Positions 47,357 to 57,870 of a stretch of DNA of 64,000 bases are shown one piece after another. Each line of letters starts with the position of its first letter. The stretch's first letter is position 1. Source of the DNA: Linanthus parryae (Eukaryota; Streptophyta; Magnoliopsida; Ericales; Polemoniaceae); contig JALGPY010000005.1 of NCBI GenBank assembly GCA_023055425.1, positions 6,783,501-6,847,500 on the forward strand. Direction: 5' to 3'. The notes beneath the pieces were generated by a model. It ran no database searches and was not told the origin of the DNA. It saw only the letters and a list, made by a program, of their open reading frames with translations. The translations under genes and the position numbers were made by a program.

Positions 47357-47947
47357 TAGGGATGGCAACGGGTCGGATCCGGATCGGATCAGGCTAGATC
47401 CGATCCAGATCCGACTAGGAGAAATGGGATCCAGATCCGATCCAGATCCGTTCGGATCATCACCGGATTCGGATCAGATCGGATCGGGTTTCATCCAGCT
47501 GATCCAAATCCGATCCGTCGATCCATATAATACGTGGTCGGATCGGATTCGGATCGGATCCGACTTGGGTTTTCAATAAAATACAAAAAATAACATAAGA
47601 TATAAACACTATTTCATACGCTAAGGCATGTTCGCAAGTTATGAAGCCTAAAACACAACAGAAATCACTTTGTAAGTTGAAATTATTATTTTATTCCTCT
47701 TGGAAGTGAAAGTGGGGAGGTAATATGAACATATTTTTAAAGCACACATACACGTCGGATCGGATCGGGTCGGAACCCGGTGGATCTGCCCTTAGATCCA
47801 AATCCAGATCCAAATCCGATCGGATCTGGCTTTTTAGATCCAAATCCGATCCATTTTCAATTGGATCGGATTCGGATCCGATCCATTCGGCTCGGATCGC
47901 TCGGATCACAGATCGGATCGGACCATATTGCCATCCCTATTTGGCGG
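47349..47947. mobile_element. GATC-rich hAT MITE nested in the copia leader
   Basis: The element spans 47357-47939. Inverted ends TAGGGATGGCAA and TTGCCATCCCTA are flanked by 8-bp repeats CTTGGCGG (47349-47356) and TTTGGCGG (47940-47947). Both subterminal regions are dense arrays of GGATCGGATCC and GATCCAAATCC in alternating orientation around an AT-rich core. It has no coding sequence. Confidence 0.85.
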
Positions 47948-47986
47948 CGTAAGGCCGGTGACGGGAAAGAAAAGAGCTAGGGCAGA

Positions 47987-47998
47987 GCTCTGATACCA
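47987..47998 (-). promoter_or_regulatory. copia primer-binding site
   Basis: The minus strand reads TGGTATCAGAGC immediately after the 5-prime LTR, complementary to the 3-prime end of initiator methionine tRNA as in most plant copia elements. Confidence 0.9.
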
Positions 47999-48124
47999 TA
48001 AAGGTTTGGAGAAATTCTTCCGTGCCTTTTTCATTGATTATTTGCACCCTTAAATAGGTAAAATACAATGCTAAATTATACAACTAGTCCTCTAATTATT
48101 TACATAAGAGTCCTATAACTGTTA
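47999..48124 (-). repeat. 5-prime LTR of the copia element
   Basis: 126 bp, nearly identical to 42995-43120 (about two differences), bordered inside by the primer-binding site and outside by GAATA. Confidence 0.92.
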
Positions 48125-48181
48125 GAATACAGACACCGCGGCTAAACAAAGACTGACCAAGCTAGAGAGATTACACTTCAT

Positions 48182-48378
48182 AATCAAGGGTGGATCGATG
48201 AAATTGCTACAGTGGGGGCTAAATTGAAAAATTGAATAAAATAAGGGTAAAATTTAAATTTTATAATGTTGAGTGGGGACTATAGTAAAATTATTGTGGG
48301 GGCTAAACTAAAAATGTTAAATGAAATAAAGCAACTTTTTTAATTTTAGAAGTTGAGTGGGGGCTACGTCTCTATGTA
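48182..48378. mobile_element. hAT MITE remnant
   Basis: Same insertion as at 20037-20240 (starts CAAGGGTGGATC after TTCATAAT). Its right terminal repeat and the second TTCATAAT are lost: the sequence jumps from TCTCTATG to TAATAGTCTCG. Confidence 0.7.
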
Positions 48379-48465
48379 ATAGTCTCGACACCATGCAAGT
48401 AAATTAAGGGCTAGTTATTTGTAACAAGACCTCCTTTCAAGAGAAAAAGAAATATAGGAAAATTC

Positions 48466-48666
48466 TCACACAGCCTCATCCTCTCCATTGAACCTGAACT
48501 TTCTAAACAAAATCCCAAGAACCCCTGCAGCCACTGCAAAAAAATATAGAAAACTCATACCACCAGGGCGTGGCATCCAAAAAGTTTTCTCTGGAGTGTC
48601 CAGAACGGCCATTGGCACCACAGATCTAGTGGAAACATAAATAGTGTTTTGCCGACGCTTTTGGAG
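48466..48666 (-). pseudogene. gene V last exon, intact copy with C-terminal membrane segment
   Basis: A 67-codon open exon after a CAG acceptor reads LQKRRQNTIYVSTRSVVPM, then TPEKTFWMPRPGGMSFLYFF and AVAAGVLGILF, and ends RKFRFNGEDEAV with TGA. The 16-18 residue hydrophobic run close to the C-terminus followed by Arg/Lys looks like a tail anchor or a final transmembrane helix. It is listed as a pseudogene because only fragments of the gene are present upstream (minus-strand penultimate exon near 49080, foldback). The family is unknown. Confidence 0.5.
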
Positions 48667-49439
48667 CTGGTTTTAGGCCTGGTTTTAGCCTATTAGGTGC
48701 CTCTAGGCAAGGGGGCACGAGTAAGCATGCTGTCAGGAGTACCAAAATGTCAAAATGATAGAACGAAAGGGGTAAACAGGAACCACACTGACTATGCATA
48801 TCAACAATACATAAAACAAATGACTAAGCTTAACCGATATAGATATAAGAAGTTGAAATCTTTTAGAAACTGAGCACAAGTTTGAAAGTCAGGAAAAAAG
48901 GAGGGAAACAAATACTGGGATTCTTATGATTGGAGGTTTCCAGCAAACCACTACTCCTCCTGCTGTCCTTTTATGATTTTTTTTGAAAGAAACACATTCT
49001 TCATACAGGCAACCGCTCCTTAGATTCATTACCTCAACCTTCACAGGATTGGTCAGCCACAGCCTACAGATATATACCGACCATTTCCAGTGAAGAAGCT
49101 ACAGTCTTGCTTGAGACTTGCAATATCTTTCTCTATCCGGAGTTCCACTTCCATTGCTGTTAACACCTTATTCGGTCATATTTTCCTGCAAACCCCGGAA
49201 AATAAATTTACTTTTAGAATTTATATCACTAACCTATCAGAAAACATACTACATGAAGTTTTTTATCTGACAAATTGATGACCGGTGGCCAGAAGGTGTA
49301 TGCTGATTAATGTCCATAAATCACAGGTTAGGAAAAGACTACCATGTCTATAAGCTTATTTAAAGCAATATTTCATTTAACCTACAACAGCACATACATT
49401 CCCCCCAAGTTTGCTATTGTCAGAAGTCTTAGTTAAAGA

Positions 49440-49930
49440 TACGCCTTGATTGGTACAATTATCAGATGGATATACAGCTTGGAGAGGCTCCACCGACAAA
49501 GGACTATTCAAATCACCAACTAATGCACCCAAAGAGGAGCTAGAACGATCAACACACGACTGGCGAGCTTCTGGGATATTTTTGATCCTCACTTCTGTGG
49601 ACTGTGCCAGTGACCTGAACCTTCTTCGCTTCATCCCTGGCATTATTTTGAGCACTCTCAGATAGTATCTGTTTGCTCGTCTTAGGTTGCCCTACTACAG
49701 ACACTGGATCGATGGTGATCCATTTGATGCACTCACCGGCTGAAGAAGGTTCTGTTCACTGCACAGCCCACAGAAGTGAGGACCAAAATTGTTACACAAG
49801 CTGGCCAGTTGTCGGTTGATAGATCTAGCTTCATTTGGGTGGACTAAGTGGAGTTTGAATAATCCTCTGTCACTCTTGCCTCTCCAAGCTGTACATCTGT
49901 CTGATACAGTAATAACTCCTTCGGCCAAAA
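49440..49930. repeat. foldback inverted repeat, copy 3 (best preserved)
   Basis: Arms of about 220 bp (49440-49670 and 49695-49930) are imperfect inverted copies around a spacer of roughly 25 bp. Matching motifs include ACAGCTTGGAGAGGC in both arms, GGACTATTCAAA/GGATTATTCAAA, and CCTCACTTCTGTGG in both. Translated outward, the two arms give related peptides (TAWRGSTDKGLFK and TAWRGKSDRGLFK). This shows that a coding-like segment was duplicated head to head. A read-through RNA would fold into a long hairpin. Confidence 0.7.
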
Positions 49931-50225
49931 CACATGCCAGTACACTTACACACATTCTTAGATATAGTAGACAACATAGCCTGGATCTCTAAAACAACCC
50001 AGTGCCACACGTCATTCAAGACCGCGGCAAGTACAGGATTTTTTGCTGCTAGTGGAGCACAGATTGAATGAAATAATTAAGAAAATCAGCTTCCAAAAAT
50101 ACAAGTCATTTACACATCAATCCCACACCTATTGATCTGTATTCTCAAGCAAAGCCTAAAACTACCAGTAAGAAAGAAAATGTTCAGGCGAAACACAACA
50201 GATGGAGCCAAGTCACTATACATAC

Positions 50226-50512
50226 AGATCTGTTATTGGTCTTATGTATGGATAGTGATTTGGCTCCATCTGTTGTGTTTCACCCGAACATTTTCTTTCT
50301 TACTGGTAGTTTTAGACTTTGCTTGAGAATTCAGCGCAATAGGTGTGGGATTGATGTATCAATGACTTGTATTTTTGGAAGATGATTTTCTTAATTATTT
50401 CACTCAATCTGTGCTCCACTTGCAGCAAAAAATATTGTACTTGCCGCTGCCAAGTCCGTCACCTGCATGATGTGTGGCGCTGGGTTGTTTTGGAGATATA
50501 GGCTATATTGTC
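50226..50512 (+). pseudogene. E1 fragment, copy 7 (exon 2 only)
   Basis: Starts inside the first E1 intron (CTTATGTATGGATAGTG) and keeps exon 2 (50426 on, AKNIVLAAAKSVT). Exon 1 was lost at the junction with the inverted block. Confidence 0.7.
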
Positions 50513-50639
50513 TATTCTGTCTAAGAATGTGGAAGTTGTGTTGGCATGTGTTTGGCCTAAGGAGTTATTACTAAGTTGGGGTATGTATAAAAGGGGCTTA
50601 TCTAGGCTGTGAGTAACTGCGTCTGAAATTGTATATTTG

Positions 50640-51000
50640 TGGCCGATAGTTCCCTCTTTTTGTGTATGGTTGGGTCCGTTCAACTACCGTTCTGTGATCC
50701 AGCTGACCTAGCTAGCACCGTTAACACTTTGTAACGAACGACGTGCAGGTTTGTGATGAGGAGTGTCTGATTATCTCTATGAACGAATGTAGCTAGCAAA
50801 AGCAGAAATTTTTCTTCATGAACTTTCCAAATTTCAAATGTGGGTTTATTTGACTGACTCAAGGTTGTTCTGTTCTTTAGGAGTAACAAATGGAATACTA
50901 ATAGACTACAAGAAGACATGTTGATAATACTGTTGATACAACACTTGGGATGATGGACCATCAAGCAGCAGCATCATTCTATGTAATTGTTGTTGAGGTT
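50640..51000 (+). pseudogene. gene Y remnant, copy 4
   Basis: Near-identical to 33940-34305. It reads VAKAEIFLHELSKFQMW and GVTNGILIDYKK, with a shorter CAG tract (CAAGCAGCAGCATC). Stops as in copy 2. Confidence 0.45.
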
Positions 51001-51650
51001 AGTATTATATTTTGACTAATTGTACCCTCTAACATCCTCATATGTACAACTTTATCAAAATGCAGTCTTTTAATTTGCAGTATGTCCAATTAATACGACA
51101 AATATTTTTAACATGACAACTTAAATTAGCCTATTAATTGGTTAATTGTCCTAAAAATGTGATTATACACTTCTTTGAGGCTTATTTTAGATCAATAGAT
51201 TACATGTGTCAAAAGATACATTCGGTTGAGGATTCTAGTACAAGGATCTAGGGCCAGGACGTAGACTGCTGGTTGGCTTTTGTTAAAATCCTACAGTTGT
51301 ACTATACCTACCTAAACTAGTTAATTTTTTATTCGTTTTTGTGTTATATATGATGTAGCTTAAGCTATGAGGAGAGAAAATTACTACATCTGGCAAGCCA
51401 AAAAGCAGGAAACCAGATTAGCAAGTGTCTAGCCTGCTACAGAGTAGTAGGGTTTTAAAAACTGCCGGTACCGTTACGTTGCGCTACGGGTGAAATTTGG
51501 GCGGCCTCAAACCGAACAACTCGATCCCATCTCAAATTCAAATTGGGTCTGGACACATATTATTGGTAAATTGGACGGACTTGGACAAGAAATTCCAGCC
51601 CAATTTTGAATTAGGTCGGGCTCCGGCATAAACGTTTAAAGTTTGGCTAC

Positions 51651-51925
51651 TTTTTTTGTTTGTTGATAAACTGGATATATTAGCAAAAACTAAAGAAGAA
51701 CATCCAAAAGGGGGAGGACAAGACCCTACAATCATCCAAAAACCACATCTCCCCACAAAGATAAATTGTTTGTAGAAAAAGCAGAAAGAACACAAAATTA
51801 GACAAAGGAGAAGCTCTAGCAGCAGTCTTGGCCATAAGATCAACAGCTCTGTTGGCACTTCTAGTCTCCTGCTTGAGCTGGAACCCTGGAATTCACTGCA
51901 TAATTCCCAACATTTAGCAATATCT
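51651..51925 (-). mobile_element. LINE 3-prime remnant with RNase H C-terminus, copy D
   Basis: Counterpart of 34973-35257, joined to the host sequence at GTTTGGCTAC/TTTTTTTG. It has the same frame break between EFQG and the ANRAVDLMAK-type end. Confidence 0.5.
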
Positions 51926-52277
51926 GCACCCAATCAGCTCCACTATTTCTGCTGGATATTTTATCTCTTGCATAGCCTGAAACAAACAGAGGAAGGGAGG
52001 AAGAATTCTGAGAAGAATGTGACACAAAGGTATATTCGGTGTGTATTTTCTTTTTTGGAATTTATTTCTGGCGACGTCCAATAGTGACGTGATTATAATG
52101 CCTCATGGTTCCAAGCAATGGCCCAAATGGGTCCGTGTGTGTAGTGAACAATAAGAAAACTTGCCGACCTTACAATGTATTGTGTGGAAGAAAGGACGAT
52201 ATCCTTAGAAATCCAGGAAACAGAAAAACATGCAGAAATAGTAATTCTAGATAGCCTTCCAAGCAAGAGCAATACCT

Positions 52278-52757
52278 TAAGGCCTCGTTTGGGCAAGGTA
52301 TAAGGAGGGAGATATGGATAAAATTGTACCTCCTGCTCCTTGTCCCATGTTTGGGTGCAGGATAAGGAGCAGGTGCAAAACTGATTTCTATCTCCCTTAG
52401 GTACAGAACTCTTTTTTTTTGTCTAGGTGGTAGAAGGCAGGATAAGAGGAGGGGGGGGGGGGGGGGGGTATAAGGAGGGTGTTCTGGAAAAGACAACATT
52501 GCCCCCATATGTTTTGTGTGTGTATATATAGGTACATATACAATGTGATCATACACATGTCCTACCTCTTATCCTGCACAACCCAAACATGTTCTTACAT
52601 ATCCCTCAACTTATCCTATCTCATATCTTGCTCTAACCAATCACTCGGATCTAAAAAATATTTATCCTGCCTTATCCCAGTAGAATCATATCCTACCTCA
52701 AATCCCAGTACAACTCTTATCCCCATGATTTTTATCCCTTACCCAAACCAGGCCTAA
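52278..52757. mobile_element. Tourist-like MITE (PIF/Harbinger), copy D
   Basis: The element spans 52281-52754 with flanking TAA and the same GGCCTCGTTTGGGCAAGG-type ends. It carries a G homopolymer of about 18-19 bases (52451-52469) where copy C has nine, so the run has expanded since the duplication. Confidence 0.85.
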
Positions 52758-53167
52758 TGCTTTTGCAGATACTAAATCTTATGAGGGATAATAAGGTGAA
52801 TGTGGAACTGCAAATAGAGCTTGTGATTATTTGACTATGCACTATGTTAGTCGGACTCGCATTCTTGGTCCCACACCCATGTCAATACGGCACTTCGTGG
52901 ATAAGGGTGTAGGCATGACAATGTGCAAAATTATGGTCTGAGAGCAAGTTTGTGCTTTGGTTTCCACCTCCCCCTTGCCTCATTGTTCGTGTCATCGTCT
53001 TCACCTTATTCAAGGTAATACATGCTGTCATTTTCGTCTAAATCATTGGTCACAATCTAAAACGTGCCGTCCCTTTTCCTCACTCTTGTTCCTTGATGAG
53101 TTGCGGACACTCAAGTCTCGTTTTGGGATCAAAATATTCATTGAGATTATTGTTTAATAACTTTAAT

Positions 53168-53563
53168 TCATGAAACACTATTGGATATTTGGATGTTAAT
53201 ATATTTTGAAAATAGTTGTTTAGTTTTGATTTCTAAAATTGTATACAGGGATGACGATGGAGAAACATGAAATGTTTTAAGTAAAAAATCTGATTTACCC
53301 ATTATAGCTACGTTGTCAAAGAAACAAATACTTGTTCAACTCGAGTTCGAGTCGCCCACTCCCATTCATGAAACACTATTGGATATTTGGATGTTAATAT
53401 ATTTTGAAAATAGTTGTTTAGTTTTGATTTCTAAAATTGTATACAGGGATGACGATGGTGAAACATGAAATGTTTTAAGTAAAAAATCTGATTTACCCAT
53501 TATAGCTACGTTGTCAAAGAAACAAATACTTGATCAACTCGAGTTCGAGTCGCCCACTCCCAT
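53168..53563. repeat. 198-bp tandem duplication upstream of gene X copy D
   Basis: TCATGAAACACTATTGG starts at 53168 and again at 53366, and the intervening 198 bp are repeated with about two differences (GGAGAAAC/GGTGAAAC; CTTGTTC/CTTGATC). The duplicated piece includes the conserved ACTCGAGTTCGAGTCGCCCA palindrome just upstream of the gene X G-box. The other gene X copies have one unit. Confidence 0.9.
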
Positions 53564-53589
53564 TGCTTTGTTTAATTAACTTAGATATA

Positions 53590-53619
53590 CACGTGTAAAG
53601 AAAAACGTGCTCTATAAAG
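53590..53619 (+). promoter_or_regulatory. core promoter of gene X copy D
   Basis: CACGTG (53590-53595) and CTATAAAG (53612-53619), followed by GCATTAGGGTTCTTC and the start codon at 53679. It lies directly after the 198-bp tandem duplication. Confidence 0.55.
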
Positions 53620-53678
53620 GCATTAGGGTTCTTCAATTTAGAATCGTCAGTGCCCCCTTACTCATATGTGACTTGAGA

Positions 53679-56327
53679 ATGTCCGCCGCCTCCTATATGG
53701 CTGCTCTCAATTTTTTACGCTTCCGAGCCTGTAACAGATTTCTTCCAACAGCGTCGGCAAGGTTTCTCTCATCGTGTTATTAGTACGTATTTTTGTTTCG
53801 CAATTCGTGGGTGGTATATTCGATCATGATTTGTTTGGTATATTCGATCATGTTTTTGCACTTTGTATCTAATTAATCGGGTTGTATTGCTGGGTATTGC
53901 TTGATTTATAGCGAAGTTTGGTGCAGAAGAAGAGGTGCACATAGGTAGATCAAAAGCAAGTTCGATTGAATGGTTAATCATAGAGAAAACATATCCGCCT
54001 TTCTTTCTCTTCGAATCCAAAATGATCAATATTGTGTGAAAAAAGTAATTAGTAGATGAACTAACTATTTCGAAGTTTTATGATCAAATTTTGTATAACA
54101 AGTGTGACGATAACTCAATCATTTGATCTTTTATATGAGCAAATTTGTTATGTCTATTTTATTGATCTTGTTTTATTTCTGTTGTTTGGCAGTTACTCGC
54201 GTAAAGTCTCCAATGGTCAAGAACTCTGTGCAGTTGATTCGAGATCGTTGTTCATCACATTTCTTTTTGTCCACCTTACACTAAGTATGCTGGTATGTTT
54301 TTTAGATACTCAATTTTTATATTATGCACATGCTTTATTGTGATATGTAATTTTTCTTTGAAATTGATTCATTTTTTTTTTAAATTTTGATAAACCAAAT
54401 TTCCATAATATGCTTATTTTACTGTTTTATTAATAGATAATTTGTCAAAGAACTTGTTTGGTCAAATGGTGTTATGCATCTAGAAATCATACTTAGCTTG
54501 TGATGGTTATGATAGTATTCCAAGTGTTACACTGAGTTGCTACATAAGCATTTGCAATCTCTCTACACGGATAAGCATGGAGTTAATGTGGAAATTCTAC
54601 ATGGTAAATAATAGGAACACAAATCTTCCCTTCTGGATGTGTATTTATTAGCTTCTCGTTCATTCTACTAATAGGAGGTTAGCAAATATCACCACTTTGA
54701 TATTGGTTTTGTACTAACATAAAGAGAAGTTGGTGATGATATTTAATGAAATTCGACAAATGTAGACTTGCATGTATGTATGTATGTATATACGTATATA
54801 CTTTATGGCAGTGTAGTAAAATTAGGGACTGCCGATATGCTTCGCCATTTATTTGTTATCCTGGTATTTCACCTCCCATGTGTCAAGATTTGAATGTTGG
54901 TATCTATTTATTTTAATATCTTTGTATAATCATATCACCAATTGGAGCACCCCACATAAGCTCTGAAATTAAAGGGTGAAGAAAAATAGGTGACATCTAG
55001 CATTTTCAAAAAACCGGGTTTCGGTGCCAGTTGTCTCATTAAAAATCTCCCATTAATGATTATGAAGTTAATGCTGGAATTTCACTCAAAGCACCAGAAT
55101 GTGTATGGGATTAATTTGTCTTGCCTATTTTATTATTATTATTGTTCTTATTATTAATATTATTATTATCATTAATGATTATAATATCCTTGATATGATT
55201 TGAGACAAGTGTCGTACCATTCTTTCTTTAATATTCTGTAGTATACCTGGAAATTAATCAAATTCCCTGGTTAATTGGGATAAAGGCTTGTTAATTGACT
55301 AATTAATGCTCTATCGAGGACTTGCATCACTTGGTAAGGTATATATATATTCATAACCAGATGATGTAAGTTCTCGAAGGTGTTCAAACATGGAAGACCA
55401 AACTAAGTTACCAGGTGAGACGAGCTTTCAATGTTTCTCATCTCTCCCTTCCATTTGTTTTTATTCTGATTGTTATAGTAGTAGTAGTAGTAGCTCACTG
55501 GAAGCTTCAAATCTGGTCTTTGATGCGCCCTCTATAGGTGGTTTCTTAAAAGTTATTTGGACGATATTGTCATGTATCTAACTATCTATGTATGTACGGC
55601 ACGTGTGCGTGTACTTGTAAATATCGTACCTAGTTTTAGAGATATCTGATTTATTAGATATCTAGTGAGGACAGTAAAAGGAAGTTTCTGATGCTTTTAT
55701 CTTTGGTAGAGCGAAATCTTGGTGGAGGGGACGCACAGGTGGAAACTGCTGAACCCAGAAACTTGCAACGCTCTCTTCCAGTGAGTGAGAACATTGGAGG
55801 ACTCCTGAGGTAAGGAGCTGCTTCTCATCTATCTGTAGTTAGGTATTTTTTACTAAAGGGACTTCCAACATCCGCCAAATAAATATATGTACATATATTT
55901 GTGTGTTCTCACTAAGTTTTTTTTTTTCTTTTTTCTTTTATGAATTGATAAAACATATAGCTAATTTTACTTTTGAAAGGCGTAATTTTACGTACTATTA
56001 GTTGGATAAGCATTTATGTTTTTCTGTTATATTTTCTCGATTCTGTTATTGATCAAGGTTTTAAAATACCATCTCTCATGGCATTTCAGGAACAGTGATG
56101 TAAGAGCAGCTCGTGAGGCTGCTTCTGTTGTTGCTGGAAATGGAGCTGAAAACCCAGAGGGTTACAGGTCATCGGGGATTAGGGCCAGCAATGCACCATC
56201 ACTACCTCCCCAACGGAAGCGAATGACATGGAAGTGGAGGAAAGCAGATCCACCAAGTACACTGTACAAAAAGCTAAAAAGGGACGAGTATGTAAATCCC
56301 GACGACATTGATGAAAGTGACTTTTAG
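53679..56327 (+). CDS. gene X copy D, four-exon gene of unknown function
   Basis: Exons 53679-53782, 55371-55414, 55710-55809 and 56090-56327 give 104+44+100+238 = 486 nt, exactly 162 codons. Order: presequence-like MSAASYMAALNFLRFRACNR; SRRCSNMEDQTKLPERN; a Glu/Asn-rich middle; an Ala-rich short helix-like stretch (SDVRAAREAASVVAGNG); PPQRKRMTWKWRKADPP; and a final DIDESDF. Phase agreement across three introns in three copies supports the model strongly. No domain recognised. A small mitochondrial protein is a guess from the N-terminus. The upstream region is duplicated in this copy only. Confidence 0.68.
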
Positions 56328-56690
56328 GACTCTGAGTCGACCGGTTTTCAGCTTGTAATGGAGTTTCAGTTATTTCAAAACATTTTTAACTGTTTTTCCC
56401 AACTTTAGTATTATGGAGTTTCATGTTCTTCTAAGATGTGCTTGTATCCTAGACTTGAGCCCTTCTGTGGCAACCGATAAATATACTTGTAATGAACCTT
56501 TTTAAATGCTGAATTGTTGCTCGAGTAATGGAGTTTTGACGAATTTTCTTTATATCTTAACTCTATCCAGTAAATAAATAATATATCGAAGATACTCTAG
56601 AGGAAAAACCAAGGCAGCTTCTCCTTTCCTCAACTAGTTTACGTGCCATTATTTTCCGCACACCTTTTCTTGCTTAGTACTGGCCATGTT

Positions 56691-56886
56691 ATAAAGCTCG
56701 GATTTCATGATGTGTGACACTCCCCCTCCCGAGATTAGGATCATTTTGATTGCTGATGTTCTGGGGAGTAGCAACCCCAAAAACCATGTTTAGGATCTCA
56801 CTTGATGATCCTGTTTTGTGTTTGTAACCTTATGGACTCTTTGTTTTAACTTTCAGATGCATAAAAAAAAAATAAAGCTCAGATCT
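56691..56886 (+). mobile_element. short LINE 3-prime tail, copy D
   Basis: Same insertion as at 39809-39974, here 56706-56871, between ATAAAGCTCGGATTT and ATAAAGCTCAGATCT. The A-tail is AAAAAAAAA here and AAGAAAAAA in copy C. A shared insertion means C and D descend from one copy. Confidence 0.75.
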
Positions 56887-57002
56887 TAAAGTCGGGCCGT
56901 TGTGTGAAACAACCCTCCACAAAAGAGGCTGTTGTTGCTTTTTCGTTGTTGTTTTATGTAATGTTGGGCTTCTGTGGGGCCTGGGCTGTTCATTTTTTTT
57001 TA

Positions 57003-57504
57003 TTCGGACTTCGGTTTTAGTGCATGTTTGGGAACCACGATTCTGGTTGGAACAAGGATTCTCAAATGACCATTATGGGGTGGGTGTTAAGAGATGATAA
57101 TGGCTCTCTTATCAAATATGGCTGGGCTTTTGAAGGTACTTCTTCTCCAAGAATGGCTGATTGTCTAGCTGTATGGTTGGCTGTTTGGAAAGTAAAAGAT
57201 TATAATGCTGGTAAGGTGGTATTTGAAAGTGATAATCTTCATGTGGTGGAGTGTAGTAAAGGCAAGAGGAAGATCTGAGAAATTGATAAAGTAGTGAAAG
57301 ATATTCAAGACAAATTATCTCAAAGTCAAGCTAAAGTGGACTGTGTGAATAGAATAGGAAGTGAAGCAGCTGATGTGTTAGTAAAGATGTTAGTACAGCA
57401 CAGTAACAATTTTGCTCTAGTTAAAGAAGAGTTCTTAAAAGTGATTGTAAAAGACAGTTCTGGTTAGTTGGTTTTAATGAAATTTTGGTTGACAAAAAAA
57501 AAAA
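57003..57504 (+). mobile_element. LINE fragment with RNase H domain
   Basis: Reads GWVLRDDNGSLIKYGWAFEG, MADCLAVWLAVWKV, VFESDNLHVVE, then a TGA at 57276-57278, then in the same frame VNRIGSEAADVLVKM up to a TAG at 57465-57467, followed by an A-rich tail (GACAAAAAAAAAAATC). This is the RVT_3-type RNase H at the end of a plant LINE ORF2. The expected Glu in AEALA is replaced by Asp (MADCLA). It is not present after gene X copy C, so it is a later insertion. Confidence 0.75.
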
Positions 57505-57711
57505 TCTCAGAAAAAATAATTTTAATGTATTTTTTGACATTTGCATGATCATAGTTTATTTATAAGTGAGTGTATTCAAGAAATTGACAATATTGTTCTA
57601 TAGATTTTGTTTAATGGATCAAATTACAAATTTATAATATCAGGTCATTCCAAACGAGTTTGATTTTTAAATTTTCAGTTAGTACCAAACATGATAATGA
57701 TCAATCAAAGT
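57505..57711. other. AT-rich spacer
   Basis: No gene or element recognised. It lies between the LINE fragment and the repeated gene Z/LTR segment. Confidence 0.5.
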
Positions 57712-57870
57712 TAGTTTAAATTTGTAATTTTATAATTGTAATCAATCAAATAGTATGAACAAGTGCTATAATTGAACCGGTTTGGTCCTGGGCTTTTGAT
57801 TCTTAGTATGTCATATATATCCCTCCCACGGAACTTCCCCCAAGCAAAATTCAAAACCCTAGTTCTTCGG

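Larger units (their letters stand above)
42990..48129 (-). mobile_element. Ty1/copia retrotransposon with short non-canonical LTRs
   Basis: The element spans 42995-48124, minus strand. It has two 126-bp LTRs differing at two bases, a TGGTATCAGAGC primer-binding site next to the 5-prime LTR, a GCGGGGGAGTAG-type polypurine tract next to the 3-prime LTR, and 5-bp flanks GAGTA/GAATA. The LTRs begin TAACAG and end CTTTA instead of TG...CA. Pol order is protease, integrase, RT, RNase H, which is copia. The gag capsid region is not recognisable, pol has a stop, and a hAT MITE sits in the leader, so it is non-autonomous although young. Confidence 0.92.
48130..50225 (-). repeat. inverted E1/V block, third copy
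   Basis: Reverse complement of the E1/V block and direct continuation of the sequence interrupted by the copia element. It holds the damaged hAT MITE (48182-48378), the best gene V last exon, the foldback and the E1 exon 2 remnant (about 50045-49970, minus strand). At 50226 it meets a forward block without the palindrome centre or E1 exon 1, so the centre was deleted. Confidence 0.65.

Noticed and set aside
47357..47939. GGATC array as a satellite or CRISPR-like repeat
   Set aside because: Unit spacing is irregular and orientation alternates; inverted ends with an 8-bp duplication identify it as a hAT MITE.
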